NCBI RefSeq assembly: GCF_900107455.1
Contig: NZ_FNQB01000002.1
Coordinates: forward strand, 1,054,001 to 1,118,000
From: Asanoa ishikariensis
GTDB taxonomy: Bacteria; Actinomycetota; Actinomycetes; Mycobacteriales; Micromonosporaceae
DNA: 64,000 bases
Direction: 5' to 3'
Part shown: positions 26,965 to 34,659 of the stretch, piece by piece
Layout: the number at the start of each line of letters is the position of its first letter
Position numbering within the stretch: the stretch's first letter is position 1
The notes under the pieces: model-generated
Seen by the model: only the letters and a program-made list of their open reading frames with translations
Told to the model about the DNA's origin: nothing
Databases searched by the model: none
Translations under genes and position numbers: made by a program

Positions 26965-27535
26965 CGGGCCAGGCCGGCTGCGGCCTGGGTGTCCGCCTCT
27001 GAGAGGCGGCGCTGGCGCCGCCAGCGGCCGGTTGTGTCAGTTGATTGACGGGCGGGGTCGGCTGCGGTCTTGGCGTCCGCCTCCGGGAGGCGGCGCTGGC
27101 GCCGCCGGCGGCCGGTTGTGTCAGTTGACCTGATGGCCTGCCGGCCGCGGGCCCGGGCGTCCGCCTTGAGGGGCAGCGCTGCCGCCGCCGGCAGGCTGGT
27201 TGTGGTCTGTTGCCTGATGGCCGGCCGCTGTCCTGGGCGTCCGCCTTAAGGGGCCGCACTCCCGCCGCCGGCAGGCTGGTTGTGTCAGTTGCCTGATGGC
27301 CGGCGGCGGACCTGGGTGCCCGCCTCTGGGAGAGCGGCGCTGCTGCCGCCGGCAGGCAGATGGCAGGCTAGTTGCGTCAATCGCCTGCGGGGCCGACCGT
27401 CCGCGGACCTGGGTGCCCGCCGCCGCGGAGCGGCCTTGCCGCCGCCGGCAGGTTGGTTGTGTCAATTGCTTGATGGCCGGCCGGCTGCGGGCCGAGGCGA
27501 CACGCTCTGAGAAACGCCGTTGCTGCCGCGGCGGC
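26957..27535 (+). repeat. Tandem array of about 84-bp units, seven copies
   Basis: Units start at about 26957, 27041, 27125, 27210, 27289, 27380 and 27466. Each starts with a TTG-(C/A)-TTGACGGG-like word, has a GTCCGCCT segment, a GGCGGCG-rich block and ends GGTTGTGTCA. The first unit covers the last two codons and stop of the gene at 25999. Conserved spacing, overall GC richness and possible hairpins within units resemble mycobacterial interspersed repetitive units. No gene was accepted in this 1003-base gap. Confidence 0.85.
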
Positions 27536-27540
27536 TGGCA

Positions 27541-27588
27541 GATCTAGGTAATTCGTTGCTGCTCCAGCAGGAACGAAATACCTAGATC
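27541..27588 (+). repeat. 48-bp palindrome
   Basis: The arms begin GATCTAGGTA and end TACCTAGATC and pair over 23 bases with two mismatches and almost no loop. It immediately follows the 84-bp array. It could act as a bidirectional terminator, a protein site or the trace of a mobile element. No T-tract follows. Confidence 0.85.
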
Positions 27589-27603
27589 TCGAACGCCCGA
27601 CCC

Positions 27604-27679
27604 ACCGCGGACCTGGCAGCGCAGCGGAGCGGAGCGGTCCCGGCGGGAGCAACGGTCGTGCCTCCGGCGGGCCCGGGAC
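27604..27679 (+). repeat. Dispersed intergenic repeat, copy D
   Basis: Contains CGCGGACCTGGCAGCG, a run of AGCG words, and the core with one change (GGAGCAACGGTC). It ends GGGCCCGGGAC, which is also the start of the 49-bp tandem repeat that follows. It lies 288 bases before rplS. Confidence 0.8.
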
Positions 27680-27819
27680 ATCTGCTCGATATTGATCTTG
27701 CATCTGCGGTCGCCGACGGGCCCGGGACGTCGCGTTGCATTGATCTTGGATCTGCGGTCTCCCTGGCTGACCCGGGACATCCGCTTGGTATTGATCTTGT
27801 TCGTGGGGTGATTTCCGGT
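27672..27819 (+). repeat. 49-50 bp tandem repeat, three units
   Basis: CCCGGGAC recurs at 27672, 27721 and 27771, and ATTGATCTTG follows each at 27691, 27739 and 27790. The units are about 75 percent identical. The rest of the gap up to rplS must contain the promoter, but no clear -35/-10 pair was assigned. Confidence 0.75.
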
Positions 27820-27967
27820 GGCGGGCGACGATATGGCAAAGTAGTGGGGTTGCTTGCCGCAGTCGGCCACGCCGTGGACGGGCTGCGAGGATCTCCTGTA
27901 GTCGTGGGGGATCAGGATCACCCGTCGCACGCCGGTTCTGGTGTGCCGTCATATCGAAGGATGAGCG

Positions 27968-28324
27968 ATGAACACCCTGGACGCCCTCGACGCCCAGTCG
28001 CAGCGGTCCGACATTCCCGATTTCCGCGCCGGTGACACCGTCAAGGTGCACGCGCGAGTCGTCGAAGGTGCCCGGTCGCGTGTGCAGATCTTCCAGGGCG
28101 TGGTCATCCGCCGCCAGGGAGCCGGTCTGCGTGAGACCTTCACCGTTCGCAAGATGAGCTTCGCTGTTGGTGTCGAGCGCACCTACCCGATCAACAGCCC
28201 GGCCATCGACCGGATCGAGATCGTGACCCGCGGTGACGTGCGTCGCGCGAAGCTCTACTACCTCCGTGAGCTGCGCGGCAAGAAGGCCAAGATCAAGGAG
28301 AAGCGCGAGAAGCAGCCCAGCTGA
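27968..28324 (+). CDS. rplS: Ribosomal protein L19
   Basis: A 118-residue 50S protein at the 30S-50S interface. Family segments are [20 protein letters not shown] (about 15-34), [14 protein letters not shown] (about 38-51) and the basic end [17 protein letters not shown] lies eight bases before ATG 27968. It is single in its transcript as far as can be seen, with a hairpin downstream at 28346-28379. Confidence 0.97.
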   Translation: MNTLDALDAQSQRSDIPDFRAGDTVKVHARVVEGARSRVQIFQGVVIRRQGAGLRETFTVRKMSFAVGVERTYPINSPAIDRIEIVTRGDVRRAKLYYLRELRGKKAKIKEKREKQPS

Positions 28325-28345
28325 CATCTGTCACTGCTGTGCCGT

Positions 28346-28379
28346 GGCCTCGTGCGGTTACGCTAGCCCCCACGAGGCC
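28346..28379 (+). terminator. Hairpin between rplS and lepB
   Basis: A perfect 9-bp stem GGCCTCGTG/CACGAGGCC encloses a 16-base loop and starts 21 bases after the rplS stop. No T-tract follows, which is common in high-GC actinobacteria. Confidence 0.5.
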
Positions 28380-28470
28380 TCTCGATCGGGAACCGCCTCG
28401 GGCAGTATTGCCGTCGATGGACGGCGGCGCCCGCGTGCGGGCGCTTGGCTGACCTGGGGAGAGGCGCGGC

Positions 28471-29373
28471 GTGGATCGAGGCGATACCAGCCAGGAACGT
28501 CGGCGCCGGTTTCCCCGGCGCCGAATGCAAATGCCCCTCTGGCAAGAGCTGCCGCTCCTGCTGATCGTGGCGTTCTGCCTGGCCGTGCTGATTCGCAGCC
28601 TGCTGCTGCAGGCGTTCTTCATCCCGTCCGGCTCGATGGAGAACACCCTGCTGGTCGGCGATCGGGTGTTGGTCAACAAGATCGTTTATGACGTACGGGA
28701 TCCGAAGCGCGGCGAGGTCGTCGTGTTCCGGGGTCCCGAGGCCTGGGCGCCGCAGCCGGTCGACGGCGGCGACCCGGGCCTGTTCAGCAAGTTGGGCCGT
28801 ACCTTCGGCGACCTCATCGGGATCAGCCGGCCGGGCGCCAAGGACTTCATCAAGCGTGTGATCGCCGTCGGTGGCGACCGGGTGAGCTGTTGCGACGACC
28901 AGGGTCGCGTGATGGTCAACGGTAAGGGCCTCGACGAGCCGTACATCTTCGACAACTCGCCGCTCGACGTGCCGCCGGTGGCCGGCGAGTGTCGGTCGCG
29001 CCAGTTCGCCGAAGTGGTCGTGCCGCCCAACCAGTTGTTCGTGATGGGCGACCACCGCGGTGTCTCGCAGGACGCGCGTTGTCAGGGCCCGGTGCCGGTC
29101 GACAACGTGGTCGGGCGCGCGTTCGTGGTGGTCTGGCCCCAGGACCGGTGGGCCAACCTGTCGGTGCCCGACACCTTCGACAGCGTCCCGCCGCCGATCA
29201 ACGGTGACGAGGGCGGCGAGGGCGGCGGCACCGGCGTTCCGATTCGTGGAACTGATTCGCCTCTGTCGGGAAAGGGAGACATTGTCGTCACAATGCCAAT
29301 CTTCGCGTCCGTCCTTTTTCTGGCGCGTTCTCGACGCGGACTCCCAGACCGGCAACGTAGGCTCCGTCCGTGA
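28471..29373 (+). CDS. lepB: Signal peptidase I, first of two
   Basis: A 300-residue membrane-anchored serine protease that removes signal peptides. A transmembrane segment lies at about residues 24-46. The catalytic Ser is Ser55 (PSGSMENTL), and the catalytic Lys is Lys128 (KDFIKRVIAVGGD). The GDHR box is near residue 195. The last 55 residues go beyond the usual domain: a Gly/Glu-rich stretch is followed by a hydrophobic segment and an Arg-rich end. The Cys pair CCDD near residue 140 is typical of the actinobacterial form. The GTG start at 28471 is supported by the basic RRR run before the membrane segment. It overlaps the second lepB by four bases. Confidence 0.93.
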   Translation: MDRGDTSQERRRRFPRRRMQMPLWQELPLLLIVAFCLAVLIRSLLLQAFFIPSGSMENTLLVGDRVLVNKIVYDVRDPKRGEVVVFRGPEAWAPQPVDGGDPGLFSKLGRTFGDLIGISRPGAKDFIKRVIAVGGDRVSCCDDQGRVMVNGKGLDEPYIFDNSPLDVPPVAGECRSRQFAEVVVPPNQLFVMGDHRGVSQDARCQGPVPVDNVVGRAFVVVWPQDRWANLSVPDTFDSVPPPINGDEGGEGGGTGVPIRGTDSPLSGKGDIVVTMPIFASVLFLARSRRGLPDRQRRLRP

Positions 29374-30023
29374 TTGAGGAACAGACCCCCCAGAAGTCAC
29401 CGCGCAGCTCGTCGTTCTGGAAAGAACTGCCGATTCTGCTCGGCGTCGCGATCCTCGTCGCCGTACTGGTACGGGCATTCCTCCTACAGACCTTCTACAT
29501 CCCGTCGCCCTCGATGGAGCACACGCTCAACGTCAACGACCGGGTGCTGGTCAACAAGATCGTCTACAACTTCCGCTCTCCCGAGCGCGGCGAGATCATC
29601 GTGTTCCGCGCGCCCTCCGAATGGCGCAGCGGCCTCGACGACGAAGACTTCATCAAGCGCGTGATCGCCGTCGGCGGCGACCGGATCGAATGCTGCGACG
29701 AGCAGAAGCGGCTGCGGGTCAACGGGCACTCGATCGACGAGCCGTACCTGTTCAACGAGAACGGCATCAGCGACCCCGCCGCGGACCAGCCCTTCGACTT
29801 CACCGTGCCCAAGGGCCGCATCTGGGTGATGGGCGACCACCGGGCCGCGTCCGGCGACTCACTGGAGCACTGGAAGCAGAGCGACGGCGACCCGCTGATC
29901 TCGACCATCACCGAGGACTCGGTGGTCGGCCGGGCGTTCGTGGTCTTCTGGCCGGTGGGCCGGGCGACGTGGCTGTCGGTACCCGAGACCTTCAACACCG
30001 TGCCGGACCCGTCGGCGGGCTAA
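29370..30023 (+). CDS. lepB: Signal peptidase I, second of two
   Basis: A 217-residue paralogue of the preceding protein. Its membrane segment is at residues 18-40, catalytic Ser48 lies in PSPSMEHTLN, and catalytic Lys96 in EDFIKRVIAVGGD. GDHR is near residue 154. Size is normal for the family, without the extra tail of the first copy. The GTG start overlaps the upstream stop (GTGA-like), so both are made from one mRNA. Duplicated lepB genes downstream of rplS are common in actinobacteria, where copies can differ in substrate range. Confidence 0.94.
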   Translation: MIEEQTPQKSPRSSSFWKELPILLGVAILVAVLVRAFLLQTFYIPSPSMEHTLNVNDRVLVNKIVYNFRSPERGEIIVFRAPSEWRSGLDDEDFIKRVIAVGGDRIECCDEQKRLRVNGHSIDEPYLFNENGISDPAADQPFDFTVPKGRIWVMGDHRAASGDSLEHWKQSDGDPLISTITEDSVVGRAFVVFWPVGRATWLSVPETFNTVPDPSAG

Positions 30024-30108
30024 GCCCTGTTGGACTCGGCCGCGTCCGGCCTCAGTCGCGAGACAGGGGCCGGACGGGCTTGTCAGCCCGGCTGACTAAG
30101 CTGGCGCG

Positions 30109-30567
30109 GTGACCGAGTTTCGGCCGCGCCGTGCCGCGCGCGTGTTGCTGGTCGACGACGGTGAGCGAGTGTTGTTGTTCCATGGCGTCGACCCGGCGCG
30201 GCCGGCCCACGACTACTGGTTCACCCCCGGCGGCGGCCTGTCTTCGGGTGAGGCTCCGGCGGCCGGTGCGGTCCGTGAACTGGCCGAGGAAACCGGTCTC
30301 GTGCGCGGCGTTGCCGATCTTGGTGAGCCGGTGTTCCAGGAGACGACGGAGTTTCCGTTCGACGGCGTCTGGTACCGGCAGCAGCAGGAGTTCTTCCTGC
30401 TGCGCGTGCCGACGTGGGTGGTCGACACGACCGGCTTCGACCAGGTCGAGCAGGAGTCGATCACCGAGCACCGGTGGTGGTCGATCGAGGAACTGGAGCG
30501 TACGAAGGAGCGGTACTACCCCGACGTGCTCACCGCCGTCCTGCGCCGGGTGCTGGGGAAGGACTGA
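30109..30567 (+). CDS. NUDIX hydrolase
   Basis: A 152-residue NUDIX protein. The NUDIX box GGGLSSGE...RELAEETGL spans about residues 42-64 with all conserved Glu and Gly residues. Residues 106-136 (QVEQESITEHRWWSIEEL) close the fold. It lies between the signal peptidases and rnhB, 6 bases before the latter. Two short inverted repeats (around 30046 and 30076) precede it and may end the lepB mRNA. Substrate unknown. Confidence 0.9.
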   Translation: MTEFRPRRAARVLLVDDGERVLLFHGVDPARPAHDYWFTPGGGLSSGEAPAAGAVRELAEETGLVRGVADLGEPVFQETTEFPFDGVWYRQQQEFFLLRVPTWVVDTTGFDQVEQESITEHRWWSIEELERTKERYYPDVLTAVLRRVLGKD

Positions 30568-30573
30568 TCAGCC

Positions 30574-31353
30574 GTGCTGACACCACCGCGCACCGTGGTA
30601 CGCCGAGAAGGCGGCCTCTACGCCCTCGAGCGGGCGTTGCAGCGGCGCGGCTTCCGCCATGTGGCCGGTGCTGACGAGGCCGGCCGGGGTGCCTGCGCTG
30701 GGCCGCTCGTGGCCGCGGCCGCCGTGTTGCCGGAGGGCAAGCGCGGGGAGATCGAGGGCCTGGCCGACTCGAAGCTGCTGACCCCGCTGGCCCGGGAGCG
30801 GATCTACGCCGAGGTGGTCAAGCGGGCCTTGGCCTATTCGGTGGTGATCATTCCGGCGGCCGAGGTCGATGCTCGGGGGCTGCACGTCTGCAACCTGCTC
30901 GCGATGCGGCGGGCTTTGGCGTCGCTGCCGGTGGGTCCCGAATACGTGCTGACCGACGGGTTCCCGCTCGACGGCATGGGCGTGCCCGGGCTGGCCGTCT
31001 GGAAGGGCGACCGGGTGGCCGCGTGCGTGGCGGCTGCCAGCGTGCTGGCCAAGGTGACCCGGGATCGGATCATGGTCGAGCTCGACGGGCAGTTTCCCTC
31101 CTACGGCTTTTCGGAGCACAAGGGGTACGTGACTCCCGAGCACAACGCGGCCCTCAGCGAGCACGGGCCGTGTGCGGAGCACCGGTTCTCGTATATCAAC
31201 GTGGCCAATGCGTCGGGGCGGGACTCGCGCCCACCGCGGAGCCGGCGGCCTCGGTCGTTGACGGATCCGTCCAGGTTGGGCGGTGAGGTCGTACCGGACC
31301 TGGATCCGGAGGCCGCGGAGTCGTTGGCGTCCGAGTTGGGCGCCGGATCCTGA
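30574..31353 (+). CDS. rnhB: Ribonuclease HII
   Basis: A 259-residue enzyme that cleaves RNA in RNA-DNA hybrids and removes misincorporated ribonucleotides. The catalytic motif GADEAGRGACAGP is near residues 33-45, a second acidic site is in LADSKLL near 67, and the third in LTDGFPLDG near residue 130. The C-terminal 45 residues are a Pro/Arg- and Glu-rich extension beyond the fold. The GTG start at 30574 lies six bases after the NUDIX stop. Confidence 0.95.
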   Translation: MLTPPRTVVRREGGLYALERALQRRGFRHVAGADEAGRGACAGPLVAAAAVLPEGKRGEIEGLADSKLLTPLARERIYAEVVKRALAYSVVIIPAAEVDARGLHVCNLLAMRRALASLPVGPEYVLTDGFPLDGMGVPGLAVWKGDRVAACVAAASVLAKVTRDRIMVELDGQFPSYGFSEHKGYVTPEHNAALSEHGPCAEHRFSYINVANASGRDSRPPRSRRPRSLTDPSRLGGEVVPDLDPEAAESLASELGAGS

Positions 31354-31384
31354 TCGTGGTTGGCCCGTTTGGTAGATCGGCCGA

Positions 31385-31457
31385 CGCGGACCTGGCAGCG
31401 CAGCGAAGCGGAGCGGTCCCCGGCGGGAGCGACGGTCAGGACCACCGCGAACCCGGG
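31385..31457 (+). repeat. Dispersed intergenic repeat, copy E
   Basis: Reads GCGGACCTGGCAGCGCAGCG at its left end, then the CCCCGGCGGGAGCGACGGTC core and the ACCCGGG end. It starts 32 bases after rnhB. A short frame through it (31360-31548) ends in a hydrophobic stretch but is not accepted as a gene. Confidence 0.8.
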
Positions 31458-31651
31458 TCGTCGCTACTTTTTGGCGGTCTTGGTAGTGGTCTGGATCACT
31501 GCGGCGGGGGTCCTTCGGGTGACGTTCACGCCCGTCCGGATCCGGTAGGGCGCGCGGAGCCCCCAGGGGGTACCGTCGGCGTGGCGTCCGGCGAGCGGCT
31601 TCGGCCGTCCACGCCGGTGGGGGAAGATGGTGCCATGAAGGGCGGAGTGCG

Positions 31652-31975
31652 ATGAGCGCAGAGGATCTCGAGAAATACGAGACCGAGATGGAGCTGCAGC
31701 TCTACCGGGAATACCGCGATATCGTCCGCCAATTCTCCTATGTCGTCGAGACCGAGCGCCGCTTCTACCTGGCCAACCAGGTTGACCTGCATGTCCGCAA
31801 TTCGGACGGCGAGGTCTACTTCGAGGTCGAGATGCACGACGCCTGGGTCTGGGATATGTACCGTCCGGCGCGTTTCGTCAAGAATGTCCGAGTGATGACC
31901 TTCAAGGACGTCAACGTCGAAGAGCTCGAGAAGCCCGACATCTCCCTCCCGGCCGACTCCGGCTTCGGCAGCTAG
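31652..31975 (+). CDS. DUF2469 protein
   Basis: A 107-residue acidic protein of the DUF2469 family, found almost only in actinobacteria and nearly always beside rnhB. The family N-terminus SAEDLEKYETEMELQLYREY is intact, followed by VETERRFYLANQVDL and VRVMTFKDVNVEEL. No membrane segment or catalytic motif is visible. Function unknown. Its strict neighbourhood with rnhB suggests a role in nucleic-acid or envelope housekeeping, but this is speculation. Confidence 0.93.
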   Translation: MSAEDLEKYETEMELQLYREYRDIVRQFSYVVETERRFYLANQVDLHVRNSDGEVYFEVEMHDAWVWDMYRPARFVKNVRVMTFKDVNVEELEKPDISLPADSGFGS

Positions 31976-32008
31976 CGGCGCCTACCACAACGCCACCCCC
32001 GGCGGGCG

Positions 32009-32017
32009 TTATCCACA
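32009..32017 (+). promoter_or_regulatory. Consensus DnaA box (TTATCCACA)
   Basis: A perfect match to the 9-base DnaA box lies between the DUF2469 gene and the peptidase gene; a partial copy (ATCCACAGG) follows at once. Single boxes are not origins but can mediate DnaA-dependent control. Confidence 0.45.
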
Positions 32018-32077
32018 ATCCACAGGCCGCTCTACGCCGCGTTGCCGCTCGCCCCGGCCGCGACGAGGCTGCCATGC

Positions 32078-32875
32078 ATGAGTCGGTACGCACTCCGTAA
32101 CGCCCCGTTGTACTTCGCGGCCGTCGTCCTGGTGGTCGCGGTCGCGATCCTCGTGCCGGTCGGGAGGCTGTCCCCGCCTGCCGCGGCCAGGTTCGGTCCG
32201 GCCGTCGGCGCGGTTCTAGCCAGAGGCTTTCCGGCAGCGGTCCGGGCCGGCCCACCGGCCACCGTCGCGGTCGCCTTCCGGCCTGTTGTCATGCCGCAGC
32301 GCCCGCTATCGGCCGATCTCGCACTCGGCCGGTCCACGTTGCTTGACCGGTCGCCCGGCGGTGCTGTCTTGCTTGACCGGGCTTCCGGCGGAGTTGCGCT
32401 GCTCGATCGATCGCGTGGTCGGGCGCCCGACCTCGGCGAGCCAGGTCCGGTTGTCCGTTCGGCACCTGCTGGTCGCTTCAGACCGCCCGTCGCGCCGCCG
32501 CTGCGGGTCACCCGGCGGTTCGAGGAGCCGCCCAGACCCTGGCTGCCGGGCCATCGCGGCGTCGACCTGGCATCGGCGCCCGGCGCCACAGTGTGGGCGG
32601 CCGGCTCGGGCGAAGTCGTCTTCGCCGGCCGTGTGGCGGACCGCCAGGTCGTCAGCATTCAGCACGCGGGTGGGCTGCGCACCACCTACGAGCCGCTGAT
32701 CCCCGCGGTCCGCCAGGGCGACCACGTCGCCACCGGTGACCCGATCGGCATGGTCGCCCCCGGACACCTCGGGTGCCCGGCGCCCGCCTGCCTGCACTGG
32801 GGGTTGCGGCGCGACGCCGACTATCTCGATCCGATGCTCCTGCTCGGCTTCCGAGTGCGGCTGTTGCCGCTCTAG
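32078..32875 (+). CDS. M23-type peptidase (LytM domain), membrane-anchored
   Basis: A 265-residue protein. An N-terminal hydrophobic segment (about residues 9-26) is probably a signal anchor. A low-complexity linker contains three decapeptide repeats starting LLDRS or LLDRA. The C-terminal M23 domain (about 145-265) has the Zn motif HRGVDLA and the later CLHWGLRR, so the metal site appears intact. Such enzymes cut peptidoglycan cross-links or act as activators. ATG 32078 was chosen because the membrane segment follows directly; an in-frame ATG is at 32042. It is convergent with the aminotransferase, with 7 bases between. Confidence 0.88.
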   Translation: MSRYALRNAPLYFAAVVLVVAVAILVPVGRLSPPAAARFGPAVGAVLARGFPAAVRAGPPATVAVAFRPVVMPQRPLSADLALGRSTLLDRSPGGAVLLDRASGGVALLDRSRGRAPDLGEPGPVVRSAPAGRFRPPVAPPLRVTRRFEEPPRPWLPGHRGVDLASAPGATVWAAGSGEVVFAGRVADRQVVSIQHAGGLRTTYEPLIPAVRQGDHVATGDPIGMVAPGHLGCPAPACLHWGLRRDADYLDPMLLLGFRVRLLPL

Positions 32876-32882
32876 CCGGGGC

Positions 32883-34058
32883 TCACCGCAGCAGGGAGGG
32901 GAGGCTTTCGGCGAAGCGCTCGTACTCGCCGGCGTGGTTGTAGACCTGGCCGCAGATCCGCAGCCAACCACGGCCGTTCCAGGAGTTGAGGCTGACCTCG
33001 GTCTTGAGCTCGTCGGAGATCCGCTCCCGCAGCGTGACGGCTTCGGGTTGGGTGGTGGCGACGCCCTCGGGCAGTGGGATGAGGCGCATGGGCACGTCGG
33101 GGCCGCCCTGGTCGGGCAGCTCCTCGGGCGTCAGTCCGAGAGCCGTGCCGATCACCCGCTGCCCGTAGGCGGCGAGGGCCGCGTTGTGCTCCCGCACCCG
33201 GTCGAGACCGAGGCCGCGCAGCGTGAACAGGCCGACCGGCGCGGCCAGCCACGGCGTGTAGTCCAGCGTGGCCTGGAACTCGACGTTGTCGGGGAAGCCA
33301 TTAGGTTGCTGCCACGACACGACGAGCGGCTCGATCTGGTCGACCCAGCGCTGGGCGACGCTGAGCACGGCGGTGCCGCGCGGCGCGTAAGCCCACTTGT
33401 GGAAGTTGCCCACCCAGAAGTCGGCGCCGATGCGGTCGACCTCGATCGGCAGCATGCCGGGGGCGTGGGCACCGTCCACGAGCACCGCGACGCCCAGCCG
33501 GGCGGCGACGGTGGCGATGGTCGCGACCGGAAGCTGGTACGCGGTCGCCGACGTGACCTGGTCGACGATCAGCAGCTTGGTGCGGTCCGGACGCAACGCG
33601 GCGCCGATCTGCGCGACGAGGTCGGTCTCCCGTGCCCGCAGCGGCAGGGTGACCAGGCCGGCCGTCGCGCCGGTGCGGTCGCACTCGCGCTGGACGGCGT
33701 ACGAGATCGACCCGTACCCGTGGCTGGTCGTGAGGATCTCGTCGCCCGGCCGGAGCCGCAGCGACTGGAGTGCGATCGCGATGCCCGTGGTCGCGTTGCC
33801 GACCAGCGCGGTCCGGTCCGGGTCGGCGCCGAGAAACGACGCGAGGTGGCGGCGGGTGTGCGCGATGCGGTCGAAGAAGCCGCGGTCGAAGAACCGCAGC
33901 GGGTTGCTCTCGACCTCGTCGCGCAGCCGCTGCTGGGCGCGCTGCACGTTGATCGGCACCGCACCGAACGAGCCGTGGTTGAGATGCGCGACGCCCGGGT
34001 CGAGCGAGAACAGCAGCCGGGCGCCGGGGATCGGGGTGGGCGGTTGCGGCTCAGCCAC
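32883..34058 (-). CDS. Class V aminotransferase-fold PLP enzyme
   Basis: A 391-residue PLP enzyme resembling isopenicillin N epimerases and cysteine desulfurase-like lyases. Motifs are HLNHGSFGAVP near residue 25, the PLP phosphate/ring contact region VDGAHAPGM near 193 and the Schiff-base Lys in NFHKWAYAPRG near 217. No penicillin biosynthesis genes are nearby, so the exact reaction is unknown; ergothioneine-type lyases also belong here. It stands alone on the minus strand between two plus-strand genes. Confidence 0.9.
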   Translation of the reverse strand: MAEPQPPTPIPGARLLFSLDPGVAHLNHGSFGAVPINVQRAQQRLRDEVESNPLRFFDRGFFDRIAHTRRHLASFLGADPDRTALVGNATTGIAIALQSLRLRPGDEILTTSHGYGSISYAVQRECDRTGATAGLVTLPLRARETDLVAQIGAALRPDRTKLLIVDQVTSATAYQLPVATIATVAARLGVAVLVDGAHAPGMLPIEVDRIGADFWVGNFHKWAYAPRGTAVLSVAQRWVDQIEPLVVSWQQPNGFPDNVEFQATLDYTPWLAAPVGLFTLRGLGLDRVREHNAALAAYGQRVIGTALGLTPEELPDQGGPDVPMRLIPLPEGVATTQPEAVTLRERISDELKTEVSLNSWNGRGWLRICGQVYNHAGEYERFAESLPSLLR

Positions 34059-34130
34059 GCGCGGACCTCATACCGATGATCGTACGAGTCGTCCCGGTGA
34101 TGGGGGCGGGGTCCGCCGTAGGCTGCGGGA

Positions 34131-34628
34131 ATGGCCTCCCGCGACTCGCACTGCTCGTTCTGTGGCGCCGCCTACGCGCAAGACCAGCCCTGGCCCCGAG
34201 TCTGCGCGGCGTGCGGCCAGACCACCTACCGCAACCCGGTCCCGGTCGCCGTCGCGGTGCTGCCCGTCGACGACGGCGTCCTGGTGATCCGGCGGGCGAT
34301 CCCGCCGCGGGTCGGCCTGCTGGCGCTGCCGGGCGGTTTCGTGGACCACGGCGAGTCGTGGCAACGGGCGGTGACCCGCGAGCTGTTCGAAGAGACCGGC
34401 ATCGTGGTCGCCGAGACCGACGTGTCGCTGTTCGACGTGCACAGTGCCCCGGACGGCACGGTGCTCATCTTCGGCCTCCTGGCGGCGACCACCGCGGCCG
34501 CGCTGCCGGCTTCGACGCCGAACGCCGAGGTGGCCGGCTGGCAGGTCGCCGGCGACACCACCGACCTGGCCTTCGACCTGCACGCGCGGGTCCTGACCCG
34601 CTACCTGTCGGACCGAATCTCCGCCTGA
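34131..34628 (+). CDS. NUDIX hydrolase with zinc ribbon
   Basis: A 165-residue protein with an N-terminal four-Cys zinc ribbon (HCSFCGAAY, VCAACGQ; residues about 6-30) and a NUDIX box GGFVDHGE...RELFEETGI at about 66-87. This is the layout of NADH pyrophosphatase-like (NudC-related) small hydrolases that act on NAD-linked or sugar nucleotides. The stop is 31 bases from the convergent xerC stop. Confidence 0.9.
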   Translation: MASRDSHCSFCGAAYAQDQPWPRVCAACGQTTYRNPVPVAVAVLPVDDGVLVIRRAIPPRVGLLALPGGFVDHGESWQRAVTRELFEETGIVVAETDVSLFDVHSAPDGTVLIFGLLAATTAAALPASTPNAEVAGWQVAGDTTDLAFDLHARVLTRYLSDRISA

Positions 34629-34659
34629 CCCACAAGATCTCGCCGCGGCGATGCGCTGG

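Noticed and set aside
26732-27465. Minus-strand frames with repeated QLTQPA/ASAASRRRTPRPQ-like peptides through the 84-bp array
   Set aside because: The 84-base period is a multiple of three, so the DNA repeat gives a repetitive peptide by itself; the frames break when unit length changes and have no start signal.
26957-27819. CRISPR array
   Set aside because: Units are contiguous and of 49 or 84 bp without unique spacers of constant size, and no cas gene is present.
31360-31548. Short frame through dispersed repeat copy E ending in a hydrophobic stretch
   Set aside because: Its first half is the repeat itself, no ribosome site was seen, and no family was recognised; a small membrane peptide cannot be excluded.
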